From Galliscardovia ingluviei (GTDB lineage Bacteria > Actinomycetota > Actinomycetes > Actinomycetales > Bifidobacteriaceae), in the NCBI RefSeq assembly GCF_014635685.1, contig NZ_BMDH01000003.1, positions 62,001-126,000 of the forward strand: a DNA stretch of 64,000 nt, given 5' to 3'. The translations under genes and the position numbers were made by a program. This document shows positions 47,578 through 59,565 of this stretch, piece after piece. The notes under the pieces were generated by a model. That model was not told where the DNA came from, did not search any database, and saw nothing but the letters and a program-made list of their open reading frames with translations. Numbering within the stretch: position 1 is the stretch's first letter; each line of letters begins with the position of its first letter.

Positions 47578-47784
47578 TCATTGTTTAGTTGTAGAATGAT
47601 CCTGCTTGTTGTTCAACTTCACGAGTGCGACTGTCCAGACAATAAGAGCTAATTCTATTACAATCGCTACTCCAAGCACATAGTACAACTCCATAATGGC
47701 GAGAGCTATGATAATTGGAACCATTACGCCGGTTATAACGGTGACTAATTGTAGTTGCTTACGGCTGTTTGAATCATTACTCAC
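47578..47784 (-). CDS. Small two-helix membrane protein of the daptide-like operon
   Basis: 68 residues from GTG 47784, with GAGAGG upstream. Two hydrophobic helices (VTVITGVMVPIIIALAIMEL and VLGVAIVIELALIVWTVALV), short charged ends, C-terminus DHSTTKQ. It is the first surviving gene of the operon, 8 bases ahead of the MpaB-like gene. It could be an immunity or transport accessory. As it is hydrophobic and leads the cluster, a precursor role was considered, but it lacks the C-terminal Thr of daptide precursors. Function unknown. Confidence 0.55.
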   Translation of the reverse strand: MSNDSNSRKQLQLVTVITGVMVPIIIALAIMELYYVLGVAIVIELALIVWTVALVKLNNKQDHSTTKQ

Positions 47785-47948
47785 TTAGATACCTCTCTGA
47801 TAAACTGTAGTATTTAGAATGCCTAAGTTCTCGAGTGGCTAATAATACGGTAATATCCATATTACCAGCCACCACTAACATCAATTATTTGAAATGCTAA
47901 TAGCTGATGTTTTGGGACCTTGGACATTTTCTTGTAGAAAAGTGCTAC

Positions 47949-48817
47949 TTATATAGTATAACCGCGCTTTGCGCGGTATTCAGGGATAGTTATGCCGGTT
48001 TTCGCGCGAAGCTTTTGTGTGTTATGGAACTTAATGTAGATCTGTATTGCATGTTCAAGTTCCTCAATCTTGTCCCACCTAAATCCATGATACATTTCGT
48101 TTTTCATGCGACCAAAGAAGCCTTCACACGCGGCGTTATCTCCACTGTTACCTTTACCAGACATAGAGCGTGTAATGCGAGCCTCACGACAGAGTTCAAT
48201 CCACTCAATTGCTCGATAATGGCATCCTCTATCACTGTGTAATGTCACAGACTCATGTGGTTCAAGTGTTGCGACCGCTTCTTTAAGGGACTGTGTCGCT
48301 AGTTCTTCTTGAGCATTGCGTCGCAGCCGGTAGCTCACAACTTTACCGTCAAATACGTCAGTGATAGGTGGAAAGTAGAGCTTGTTCTCACCACAGCTAA
48401 ATTCACTAATATCAGTGACCTAGGCCTCATTGGGTTTGGTACTATGAAAGTTACGTTGAAGAAGGTCATCTGGCACCGGTGTGATTTCTCCTACATAGTT
48501 GCTATACGGTTTAGACTTTTTCTTGCTAAAATGCACCGAAATAGAACAAAGCTTCATGAGACGTCTTACCACCTTTTCACTGAGCCTTATTCCTTCGCGA
48601 TTAAGAGCTTGCCAGATGCGATGCGCGTCATAGGTATAGTGTGCTTTTGTGCAATCTGCTCGATAACAGCTCGATACACCTCATATTTTTGGTTGGGATC
48701 TTCATGATTACGATGATAATAAAAAGTTGAAGGGGCCATTCCGGCAATGTCAAGAAGTACTGGCAAAGGAAACGCAGCTCTTATGGCATCAATAGCTCGA
48801 GCTGTCAAATGCGCCAT
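47949..48817 (-). pseudogene. IS3 transposase OrfB, broken
   Basis: DDE integrase split by two lesions. The first part (AHLTARAIDAIRAAFPLPVL to AQKHT) changes frame near 48630-48650; the second part (YDAHRIWQALNREGIRLSEK) continues to NEA, where the expected Trp codon is TAG (about 48421); the last part has VTLHSDRGCHYRAIEW and GNSGDNAACEGFFGRMKNE with the second Asp and the Glu. It ends PEYRAKRGYTI at 47949. Confidence 0.8.
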
Positions 48818-48846
48818 GCAGCTAAAACTATCGATGCCTAGTTTTT

Positions 48847-49540
48847 TTAATCGCCCTGTTCTTTCAACAGTACCAGCTTAGCAGTTTTTTCATAAGCATA
48901 CTTTTGAGTGTCTCAACATCATCAGGCAACTCACTAAGATACTGTGACACCGTTGGATGTTCCAGCTTATTTTGCTACTCCACAAGCTCTTGCACCCCTT
49001 TATCAGTGCGTGAACGTCTCGGTACTAAATCCAATGTTAAACCTGCTTTCTTAAGGCTTATCCATGGATAGATTGCTCAGGATTGTCAATATTAAAACGC
49101 CTAGCAGCAGCTAACACTGAAATATTTTCCGTGCAGACAGCTTCAACAACCTGAGCGCACTGCTCTACCGTATAGACATTTTTAGCCTTCTTTGACTCTT
49201 CGTTTCGCTTCTTAAGCTTGCCGTTCTTATATCGTGCTTTTACCCACACTGCAAGCACCGGCCGTTTTGGATACCCAATATAATTTGACGTGGCACTATA
49301 GCTACCAATATGCCAGTACATTGTTACTGCATAAACCATATCCTCCTCACTATATCTGCGAGTTCCAGGAAAATCACGAGACAACAATGTCCCAAGCTTA
49401 TTTCTTTCTCGTACCCAATTAAGCAGTACATGAACATCGGCAGGATACCCTAATTCCCGCCGAGTCTTATACACAGACCTTAGACGCCAATACGTAACCA
49501 CTGCCTTCTTCTTCTGTTCCTCAGAATACCGAACATTCAT
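48847..49540 (-). pseudogene. IS3 transposase OrfA, broken
   Basis: ATG 49540 (GGAAGG upstream) opens MNVRYSEEQKKKAVVTYWRL, an OrfA-type helix-turn-helix protein. In-frame TAA at 49058-49060, then a frameshift near 49050, then GLTLDLVPRRSRTDKGVQEL with another TAG after LVE, and a recognisable C-terminal coiled coil ending LVLLKEQGD at 48847. Confidence 0.75.
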
Positions 49541-49654
49541 TGAAAAACCTTCCAACATTATGTCCGTGGTCCCGAAGAGTCGTGGACGAAAAGTTCCTAT
49601 AAGCCAAATGCACTCGTCCGCAATCAACACCAAAACGGCTAAAATGGCATGAAA

Positions 49655-49742
49655 AAGCCCCTGCGCACCCGCCAGAGACCGCTTACCCTTGCTGCATTCC
49701 TGCCCTGGGGGGATTGGGCGGCATGACGCCACACAGGGACCG
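49655..49742 (-). ncRNA. ffs: Small signal recognition particle RNA (4.5S type)
   Basis: Minus-strand hairpin RNA. CCCCCCAGGGCAGGAATGCA and GCAAGGGTAAGCGG form the conserved apical SRP domain of actinobacteria, and the outer stem pairs CCCTGTGT with GCGCAGGG. A T5 run follows the 3' side. Ends are approximate. It guides co-translational membrane targeting together with Ffh. Confidence 0.9.
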
Positions 49743-49817
49743 AGTTCCTACTATATACCACAGCATGAACTATTGCAACTCGTCATTATTGCAACTCGTC
49801 ACTACTGCAAACTTACC

Positions 49818-52151
49818 TCACTGACCAGTAGTCGTTTGCTCAGACTGTGTTTGTTCTGCCTGAGTGTCACTTGGCTTGGTTTGCTCACTGGCACTTTGCT
49901 CACTGGCATTTTGCGCATGTGCTGCTTGCTCAGTTGCTTGTTCTTTTGCCGCTTGCTCAGCCTGTTGTTTAGCTCGGGCAGCAATTGCCGCCTTATCAGG
50001 AGCCGGAGTCTCACCAGCATTCTTAGTGCCAGGTTCTATCTGCTGCTCCTGAGCACTCGTATCCTTCGGCAACGACATAAATGCAGTATCCTTTAAGTAT
50101 CCCTCACCAGCAGTGATGTCGTATTGAATAAGCTGATAGTCATGCAATAATTCCTGCGTTTCCTTATCTGCTTGACGAATATCCACGCGGTTACCTTGAG
50201 CGTCTAAATAAATCGCCTGACCGTCAGGAATCCTCGACCAACCCTGAATTTTATTAACTACCGGCGGTTCCATAGCAGGCACTTTGGCATGCAGAGCAGT
50301 CAAGAATGCAAGATATGGGCTAACTTTTGCATTCATATGTTCCGCGGCCTGCGCCATAAAGAAATTAGGAGAGGTATACAATGCAGTGCTATCAGGGAGC
50401 TTAGTACCAGCCGAAGCAGAAGCCTTATTAGACCAAATAAAATAGTCCGTTTCATGCAAGGCTACTGAATTATTGTCATCGCGTCCTGCAGTAGCATACA
50501 CACCCGGCAAATGATCACCATAGAAAATTACCGTAATCGGCTTATTGATATTATCTAACTGATTTAAGAATACCTGTGTCTCATTATCAGTATAATTAAT
50601 ACCTTTTGCATACGTCTGAATCTGCTGCGTCTCGTCAAGTCCAAGCGGCATGCCAGTAGTACTCGACGCTACAAACTGATTATTGCTATACCAATTATCG
50701 TAGCTCATATGGTTTTGCATGGTGAGTACTGAAAGGAATTGACTTTTATTAATATCAATTTTTTCCAACAAACTCTGGTATGCAGAAGAATCATTCACAT
50801 AAGGACTACTGTCAATACGTTCTTGATGCGCAATCACATCTGGCTTATTCAACGTCCAAAAATGTGTGAACCCAAACTTCTTGTAGTTGCTTTCACGGGA
50901 ATACATCGACGCCTCATATGGATGGAAGGCTTGCGATTCTTTGCCATTATCCCACATGCGATTTACTGTAGGAATCCACGATAATTTCGGAATCAGCTGC
51001 TGATATGGAGAACTCAGCGAAGCATCAAAATTAGCCATAGAAAGCCCAGTCATTGCCATAAATTCCATATTGGCAGTGCCGCCGCCATAACCAGCAGAGA
51101 GCATATATCCACTAGTACTGTTCTGTTTAATTTGACGAATTTGTGGTATAGGATCTTGGTTCAGCTGCAAACCGGGAACGCGCGTTGGGTCAGAAAATGA
51201 CTCAGAAAGCACCATAATCACTGTGGAATCATTCATATTGTAGGCGCGTGATTCATTAATTTGATGTGCCACATTCGCGTATTTGCGCACCAACCTATTC
51301 ATAGTAGCTTGCGAATAGTCGGATGGTTCCTCCATAACTTTAGGGTTCACAAAGCGCAAAAATCCCATAAGCGTGCCATTAGCTTGAGCATCAATTACAG
51401 AATCCCAGAGTTTTGGAGAGTCACCAAATGCTGTTGCAAATCTATTAGCAGGTGAACCGGCAGTAGAAACACCAATAGTAAATAATGCCAATAATGCTGC
51501 TAACACAGCTGCAATACCAGCCCGCAGCGCAATACCCAAGGCGCGAATACGTGTGCGAATAATATACTTTCTTCCATCACGATGCGCCAACGAATACACA
51601 ATAACTAATACCGTAAGCGTGAACATTGCCGCGCCAGCAATAAGACGATCTAAACCTGGGGGCGTAAAATCAAACATATTGCCGGCATCATGCTTCAAAA
51701 AGTCCAAATCAGATGGCTTTACCGTTTCAAAGCGGATACCAACTTTTAGACGCTCTACTACCGCACAAAAACCAACTAATAACAGCAAAAAAGCACTTGT
51801 GGACCAAAAACGATTAGTTAATGCTATCAATATGCCGTATAGCGCGCTAATAAGCAGGAAGTTCAAGAAAAATTGAAGCTCACCTTTACCAGTAAACGCT
51901 TTACCAATAAAGCCGCCGTAACCCTGCAAAGGTTCTACTGTCCACACACACCACTGCAGCAAACCAATAGCAATAAAGACTACAAAGATGAATGCGATAC
52001 CATATACCCACCAAGCCATTGCAGGACGCTGAGCTGGACGCAAATTCAACGCTTTCAGTTGCTCAAATTCCTCCGCAGATAGTTGGGTAGTATCAACAAC
52101 TCCAGGCTGTTCCTGTAATCGTTGAAGAACATCATCCATATGGTTGTCCAT
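49818..52151 (-). CDS. LTA-synthase-like sulfatase-fold membrane enzyme
   Basis: About 777 residues. ATG 52151 follows AAGGAG. Several N-terminal membrane helices (for example GIAFIFVVFIAIGLLQW and FLNFLLISALYGILIAL) precede an extracellular alkaline-phosphatase-superfamily domain: STVIMVLSESFSDPT (metal Glu), AGYGGGTANMEFMA (nucleophile Thr) and VIFYGDHLPGVYAT (Asp-His ligands). LtaS-like enzymes transfer phosphoglycerol to make lipoteichoic acid or decorate other polymers. The C-terminal 100 residues are Ala/Gln/Glu-rich. Divergent from the penicillin-binding protein across 250 bases, so both serve the cell envelope. Confidence 0.88.
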   Translation of the reverse strand: MDNHMDDVLQRLQEQPGVVDTTQLSAEEFEQLKALNLRPAQRPAMAWWVYGIAFIFVVFIAIGLLQWCVWTVEPLQGYGGFIGKAFTGKGELQFFLNFLLISALYGILIALTNRFWSTSAFLLLLVGFCAVVERLKVGIRFETVKPSDLDFLKHDAGNMFDFTPPGLDRLIAGAAMFTLTVLVIVYSLAHRDGRKYIIRTRIRALGIALRAGIAAVLAALLALFTIGVSTAGSPANRFATAFGDSPKLWDSVIDAQANGTLMGFLRFVNPKVMEEPSDYSQATMNRLVRKYANVAHQINESRAYNMNDSTVIMVLSESFSDPTRVPGLQLNQDPIPQIRQIKQNSTSGYMLSAGYGGGTANMEFMAMTGLSMANFDASLSSPYQQLIPKLSWIPTVNRMWDNGKESQAFHPYEASMYSRESNYKKFGFTHFWTLNKPDVIAHQERIDSSPYVNDSSAYQSLLEKIDINKSQFLSVLTMQNHMSYDNWYSNNQFVASSTTGMPLGLDETQQIQTYAKGINYTDNETQVFLNQLDNINKPITVIFYGDHLPGVYATAGRDDNNSVALHETDYFIWSNKASASAGTKLPDSTALYTSPNFFMAQAAEHMNAKVSPYLAFLTALHAKVPAMEPPVVNKIQGWSRIPDGQAIYLDAQGNRVDIRQADKETQELLHDYQLIQYDITAGEGYLKDTAFMSLPKDTSAQEQQIEPGTKNAGETPAPDKAAIAARAKQQAEQAAKEQATEQAAHAQNASEQSASEQTKPSDTQAEQTQSEQTTTGQ

Positions 52152-52403
52152 ATCACTCCTTGCATGTCCAGCATGCCTCATACATAAGCCCTATAGAGCG
52201 CGAGAGAACTGCGTAATAGTGTAATCTCAGCTCAAGTCTAAGCGCCACAATCTACACCATCTTCAGGAATCTAATGATAAATGCTTACAAATTCTCCCAG
52301 AATATGCTGTAAGGCAGATACAAAAATCCTTACATTACTATATATTTTGGCAACTTATGTATAGCTTTGGCAAAGAAATTATCAAAAACTATGGAGTAAT
52401 TAC

Positions 52404-54848
52404 GTGATATCCATATCTCGCGTTTACTCTAGTCTCATGGTTTCTCAGCATACAAATCGCACTGCAAATCGTTCTCCGCGTTCTTCACGATCGACCAGTA
52501 GTCGTACACATAGCACACAATCTGAACCACGTGCAAGAACAAATAACAGCAGAACTTCGCAGAGCACAGGTGCCAGACGCACTACGAGACGTGCTGCACA
52601 AACCAACAACTCCGCATCACATCGCGGCAACCATAACTCACGCAAAGCACATACAACACCGAAAAAACGACATATTCTACGGTGGATTCTTATTGCTTTA
52701 GCCGCATTATTTGCTGCAGGTATTGCAGTATTTGCATTCTTGTATGCTACTACCGAAGTGCCAGGTCCTGAAAAAATGGCTATGGCGCAGAAAACTACTG
52801 TGTATTATGCAGACGGCACTACACCAATTGGCACGTTTGCACAGCAAAACAGGGAAATTATCGACTGCTCAGCATTGCCAGACTATGTAGGTAATGCCAT
52901 TGTTGCCTCAGAAAATCGCACGTTCTGGACTGATAAAGGCATTGATTTGAAAGGCATCGGCAGGGCATTATTCAATAACATCACCAAGGGCACACGTCAA
53001 GGCGGTTCTACGATTACTCAGCAGTATGCAGAACGCTACTATTTAGGAGAAACCACAACTTACAAAGGTAAAGTCAAAGAAGCGATTCTTGCCCTGAAAA
53101 TTGCGCAAACACAAAGTAAACAAGAAGTGTTGTGCAATTATATGAATACTATTTATTTCGGACGTAATTCGTATGGTATTCAAGCAGCAGCTAAATCCTA
53201 TTTTGGCGTAGAGGCTAAAGATTTAACGCTGTCGCAAGCAGCCACACTCGCCGGCATTATTCCTTCGCCTAATAATTGGGATCCGGCAGTGGATAAGGAA
53301 ATGGCACAAAAGCGCTTTACTCGCGTTATCAATATTATGCGTGAAGACAATAGTATTAGCGCAAAAGACGCAAAAGCCGCACAAATGCCAGATACTATTG
53401 AATACAATGCGAATAATGTGTATCAAGGCACCAATGGTTACCTCCTGCAAATGGTTCGACAAGAACTCATAAAGTCTAAGGCTTTCACTGAGGAAGATCT
53501 TGATACCGGTGGATATAGCATTGTTACCACTATTGACAAAGCTAAACAAGATTTGATGTATCAAACTGCAAGCCCAGCAATTGCGGAAAACGGGATGCCG
53601 CAAGGACTGCAAGTGGGCGGCATTTCCATCAATCCAAAAGACGGCTCCATTATTGCACTATATGCAGGAGAAGATTACATCACCAAACCATATAATAATG
53701 TCACCCAAGCAACTTTTGAAGTTGGTTCTACAATGAAGCCATTTACACTACTGGCAGCTGTAGAACAAGGTGTAAGTTTACAAACTAAATTTAATGGTAA
53801 TTCTCCGCGAACCTTCCCAGGATTAAGTCAGCCACTTACTAATGCGGGTAATGCAAGCTACGGACCAATTGATTTAACACATGCTATTGCATACTCAGTA
53901 AATATGCCATTTATGGATATTCAACAGAAAATTGGAGCTCAAGGTGTAGCAGATACCGCTCATAAAGCTGGCGTTACTGGGGATATTTCCACTACAGGAG
54001 AGGCATCATTATATACCACACTTGGCAATGATGGTCTCACACTTAAATCTATGACACAGGGCTATCAAACAATTGCTAACCAAGGTAAAAAAATACCATT
54101 GCATATCGTGGCTCATGTCTATAACGGCAATAAGAAGGAGCTCTATAACTCTCCAACACAAGGTGAGCAAGTGTTCTCTGCTCAAGATACTGGACTTGTA
54201 GTACAAGCAATGCAAGCAACTATCCAATATGGTACAGGCCGAGAATCACGAACTATTGGGCTGCCCATGGCTGGTAAATCAGGAACTGCAAATGATGTTA
54301 AAGCAGGATGTTTTGTCGGATTCACCCCATCATTCTTAAGTTACTTTGCTATCTGGTATCCAGGAGAAGACGGTTCTGCACAAGAAATTCCTACATTTGG
54401 AGAGTATGTTAATGGCATGATGTTCCCAGAGCATCTCTACGCTACATATACTCGTCAAGCGCTGGCAGGGGCTGAGGCTGAACAATTCCCTAAAGTCACC
54501 GATACGGGAACTATTGGCGGTAAGGACGGCACTTGGGGATTGGGCAAGCAACAAGTGCAAAAGAAATCTACATCAAGCCAAGAGTCTGAGAAGTCAAACA
54601 CTACTAATCAGTATAACACCCAGCAAAAAACACCATCAGATGAGTCTGCAACCAATGAGCAGGAATCAGATACTCATAACAATGGTTCCGAGGCAGGCGC
54701 ATCTGCAGGAGGAAGTGGTGGTAATGGTGACGGTGGCATATCTGGCGAGGCTGGCTCATCTGAAGAAAATAGCGGATCTTCGGATACTGGCGCTTCTGGA
54801 ACTGCTGGTAATGCCAACAGTGGACAAAACAAGAGGCAAGGGCAGTAG
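52404..54848 (+). CDS. Class A penicillin-binding protein
   Basis: Bifunctional glycosyltransferase/transpeptidase for peptidoglycan, 814 residues. GTG 52404 follows GGAG at suitable distance; ATG 52437 is the alternative. Basic Ser/Arg/Thr-rich cytoplasmic N-terminus, one membrane helix near residues 95-115, GT51 domain (ENRTFWTDKGIDLKGIGRAL, RQGGSTITQQYAERYYLG), transpeptidase domain with GSTMKPFTL (Ser-x-x-Lys), YSVNMPF (Ser-x-Asn) and AGKSGTAND (Lys-Ser-Gly). The last 100 residues are low-complexity Ser/Gly/Glu/Asn, probably an extracellular tail. Confidence 0.93.
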   Translation: MISISRVYSSLMVSQHTNRTANRSPRSSRSTSSRTHSTQSEPRARTNNSRTSQSTGARRTTRRAAQTNNSASHRGNHNSRKAHTTPKKRHILRWILIALAALFAAGIAVFAFLYATTEVPGPEKMAMAQKTTVYYADGTTPIGTFAQQNREIIDCSALPDYVGNAIVASENRTFWTDKGIDLKGIGRALFNNITKGTRQGGSTITQQYAERYYLGETTTYKGKVKEAILALKIAQTQSKQEVLCNYMNTIYFGRNSYGIQAAAKSYFGVEAKDLTLSQAATLAGIIPSPNNWDPAVDKEMAQKRFTRVINIMREDNSISAKDAKAAQMPDTIEYNANNVYQGTNGYLLQMVRQELIKSKAFTEEDLDTGGYSIVTTIDKAKQDLMYQTASPAIAENGMPQGLQVGGISINPKDGSIIALYAGEDYITKPYNNVTQATFEVGSTMKPFTLLAAVEQGVSLQTKFNGNSPRTFPGLSQPLTNAGNASYGPIDLTHAIAYSVNMPFMDIQQKIGAQGVADTAHKAGVTGDISTTGEASLYTTLGNDGLTLKSMTQGYQTIANQGKKIPLHIVAHVYNGNKKELYNSPTQGEQVFSAQDTGLVVQAMQATIQYGTGRESRTIGLPMAGKSGTANDVKAGCFVGFTPSFLSYFAIWYPGEDGSAQEIPTFGEYVNGMMFPEHLYATYTRQALAGAEAEQFPKVTDTGTIGGKDGTWGLGKQQVQKKSTSSQESEKSNTTNQYNTQQKTPSDESATNEQESDTHNNGSEAGASAGGSGGNGDGGISGEAGSSEENSGSSDTGASGTAGNANSGQNKRQGQ

Positions 54849-54960
54849 TTCAGCCCAAGGACTACAAAGTACATGCTGTCGTTTTTAACTATACAGTTGT
54901 ACCGCTTATCGACTATACAGTTGCAGCAAACAGCGCGATTGATAATAATGACCATATAGT

Positions 54961-55017
54961 TGTGGTGACCCTGAGTACTTAAATCAGTATTACCGTTTAG
55001 TATTCAAGGTCACCACA
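54961..55017. repeat. 10-bp inverted repeat after the PBP gene
   Basis: TGTGGTGACC (54961-54970) and GGTCACCACA (55008-55017), separated by 37 bases. It lies between the converging PBP and leuA genes but lacks a T-run on either side, so terminator activity is uncertain. Confidence 0.5.
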
Positions 55018-55099
55018 CGATATAGCTTCGCACTACATGCTATGGCAGTAAGCATATGCGCTTACCCACCATACGTTTGCGCAATGTTTATGTAATTCT

Positions 55100-57380
<2,281 letters not shown>

Positions 57381-58265
57381 CTACACGATATGACGCAATG
57401 TCGCCCAGCGCGTCAGCTCTCCTCTATTAGAAAGTTGCAATTTGCGCAATACTTTAGAGACATGTGTTTCTACAGTTTTTATAGAAATAAACAGCTCACT
57501 CGCTACCTCTTTATACGTGTATCCGCGCGCAATTAACCGCATAACATCTTGCTCACGCGGGCTAAGCGCATCAATACCAACATCAATATCATCAGCATCA
57601 TCGATACCATTGGGGATAGCTGCATGATCAGTGTGCTCTGCACTATAAACACTGTCTGTGTCCGAAGCAACTGCACCAATATGTGGCAGATTGCTACTCT
57701 TATTGGTTCCTATATTGGCATTTGGTTGCGTGCTAGCAGGGCCAGGTTCAGGGGCCGGAGCACTTTGGAATGCATTTAACACAAATCCCGCTAGTCTCGG
57801 GCTAAGCACCGCATAGCCTTCTGCCACCTGCCGAATCGAAGCGATTAAATCTTCTGCAGCGATAGTTTTTGTCACATACCCGCGAGCGCCAGCACGAATT
57901 ACAGCTCCCACATCTGCTGGAGCATCCGACACAGAGAGCGCTAAATACAGGGTTTTTGGAGCTTTTGACACAGATTGCAGAATTATTTCTGCACCGCCGC
58001 CTCCCTGACCCCCTGGCATATGCACATCAAGTAACACAACATCGGGCTGTACTTGGCTAATCATGGCAATAGAACTTGGCACATCAGCAGCTTGCCCTAC
58101 TACTGCGATATCGCTTGCTTGGCTAAGTGAAGCAATTACCCCTGCTCGAAATAGACTATGATCATCTACTACAGCTACTCGAATAGGATGCATGTCACTC
58201 GGCGCAGCACTAGCATCAGCGTCGGTGGGTACTCCTGATAATGGTTGGTTTTGCACGTATTCCAC
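57381..58265 (-). CDS. LuxR/NarL-family response regulator
   Basis: 294 residues. Receiver domain: acidic pair VAVVDDHSLFRAG, phosphoacceptor Asp in VVLLDVHMPGG, Lys in GYVTKTI. C-terminal LuxR HTH: LSPREQDVMRLIARGYTYKE and KTVETHVSKVLRKLQLSNRG. A linker of about 65 residues between them is longer than usual. Start is GTG (58265); a Met 24 codons inside (MHPIRVAVVDD) is an alternative. It follows the histidine kinase gene by 10 bases. Confidence 0.9.
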   Translation of the reverse strand: MEYVQNQPLSGVPTDADASAAPSDMHPIRVAVVDDHSLFRAGVIASLSQASDIAVVGQAADVPSSIAMISQVQPDVVLLDVHMPGGQGGGGAEIILQSVSKAPKTLYLALSVSDAPADVGAVIRAGARGYVTKTIAAEDLIASIRQVAEGYAVLSPRLAGFVLNAFQSAPAPEPGPASTQPNANIGTNKSSNLPHIGAVASDTDSVYSAEHTDHAAIPNGIDDADDIDVGIDALSPREQDVMRLIARGYTYKEVASELFISIKTVETHVSKVLRKLQLSNRGELTRWATLRHIV

Positions 58266-58275
58266 TGTACTACAC

Positions 58276-59553
58276 TCAACTTTGCTCTACTATACGTAAT
58301 GTCAAACGCACCTCAGTACCCCACTGAGGTTTGGAAATAATGCGCGCTTCTCCCCCAGCTCGCCGCATTCTACCAATAATGGACTCACGAATACCCATAT
58401 GCCCTTGCGGTAAGTGCTCAGTATCAAATCCCTGCCCGTGATCACGAATAAATATGCTGATAATTTGCGCAGATTGCTGGTGTTGCACCTCGCAATACAC
58501 CGTAATTGGGGTGCTGCCATATTGTGCTGCATTATGCATAGCTTCTGTGGCTGCATCAAGGATAGGCAGCGTAGCATCGCTTACCGAAGCCTGTCCTACA
58601 GTTACTACTTCAATGGCTTGCTGCCGCGTATCTTCAACATATGCTGCAAGCGCTGCAATAGCCTGTTCAATTGGCATGCCGTTATGAATATGTGGATGTT
58701 TAGGATGTACCAGATTCGGTTGTTGGTAACCTGCTGAGGTCTGTGGATCTGTTGTTTCGGTAGTAGGATCAGCAGTAGACGCAGGCGTAGATGCCGTCTG
58801 CTGACCGGTATAGAGCCAAGCACGTAATTCTCGTTCCTGCATACGCGCAAGTGATGCAACCGTTTGGGATTCATCAGCATGCAGACGAATAAGCGCTAAT
58901 GTTTGGAGTACAGAATCATGTAATCGTGTTGCAATATCAGCGCGCAAAGCCTCATTTGCAGTTTTGGCACGCTGCGCGCCTAAATCAGCTAATAAACTCA
59001 TCCACCATGGCGCAATAATAATGGCAATAACCGCCAGCATCAGCACACCTGCTAGGGCACCAATAATCAGATCCTGCAATCGAATTGCAATCGAACAAAT
59101 CATCAGCACACCAGTAACAGCAATGCATAATGCCAATGTAGCAACAGCAATACTTACTAATTTATTGTGACGTCGAACAGAAGTAGCAGCTATTGCAGAT
59201 TGCCGAGAACTACTAGATTGCATTGCGCCATACGCACTCTCATCAATATAAGGTGCTGGATTAGTGATAAAACTCATTTGTGTCCAGCCAATGGATACAC
59301 CTATAAAAATCATCACAATGCCAATAGCCACTTGCCAAGAAAGATGTAATATCAATATCATCATCGGTATAAGCACAGCACTGATCACGCCAACCAGTGA
59401 AGTAATAGTAGCTACTGTCGCTCGGGTGATCGGCTTAGCAGACTGCTGTGCCTGACCGGCAGCATCAACAAGCGCGCTTAAGGTAGTGCGCCCTAATGGT
59501 GTAGTAGGTTGAGCCTGATGCGGATCAGATTGTGGTGTAGGCTGCGTATTCAC
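58276..59553 (-). CDS. Sensor histidine kinase, HisKA_3 type
   Basis: 425 residues from GTG 59553 (AAGG upstream). Two pairs of membrane helices (around residues 45-90 and 135-185) with little extracellular sequence, which suits membrane-stress sensing. Phosphoacceptor His in IATRLHDSVLQTLALI; HATPase N-box EAMHNAAQYGST, G-box IRDHGQGFD and GHMGIRESIIGRM. It pairs with the downstream LuxR-type regulator. Divergent from a PspC gene, a common actinobacterial trio. Confidence 0.9.
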   Translation of the reverse strand: MNTQPTPQSDPHQAQPTTPLGRTTLSALVDAAGQAQQSAKPITRATVATITSLVGVISAVLIPMMILILHLSWQVAIGIVMIFIGVSIGWTQMSFITNPAPYIDESAYGAMQSSSSRQSAIAATSVRRHNKLVSIAVATLALCIAVTGVLMICSIAIRLQDLIIGALAGVLMLAVIAIIIAPWWMSLLADLGAQRAKTANEALRADIATRLHDSVLQTLALIRLHADESQTVASLARMQERELRAWLYTGQQTASTPASTADPTTETTDPQTSAGYQQPNLVHPKHPHIHNGMPIEQAIAALAAYVEDTRQQAIEVVTVGQASVSDATLPILDAATEAMHNAAQYGSTPITVYCEVQHQQSAQIISIFIRDHGQGFDTEHLPQGHMGIRESIIGRMRRAGGEARIISKPQWGTEVRLTLRIVEQS

Positions 59554-59565
59554 ACTTCTACCTTA

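Larger units (their letters stand above)
47908..49585 (-). mobile_element. Second IS3-family element, heavily decayed
   Basis: Contains a broken orfA and orfB. Imperfect terminal inverted repeats: TTTTGGGACCTTGGACATTT near 47910 and, on the complement near 49580, TCTTCGGGACCACGGACATA. The ends are approximate. It sits between the daptide-like operon and the SRP RNA, at what would be the 5' end of that operon. Confidence 0.75.

Noticed and set aside
47578-47784. The 68-residue membrane protein considered as the daptide-type precursor.
   Set aside because: It has two transmembrane-like helices and ends DHSTTKQ rather than in a Thr-terminated core.
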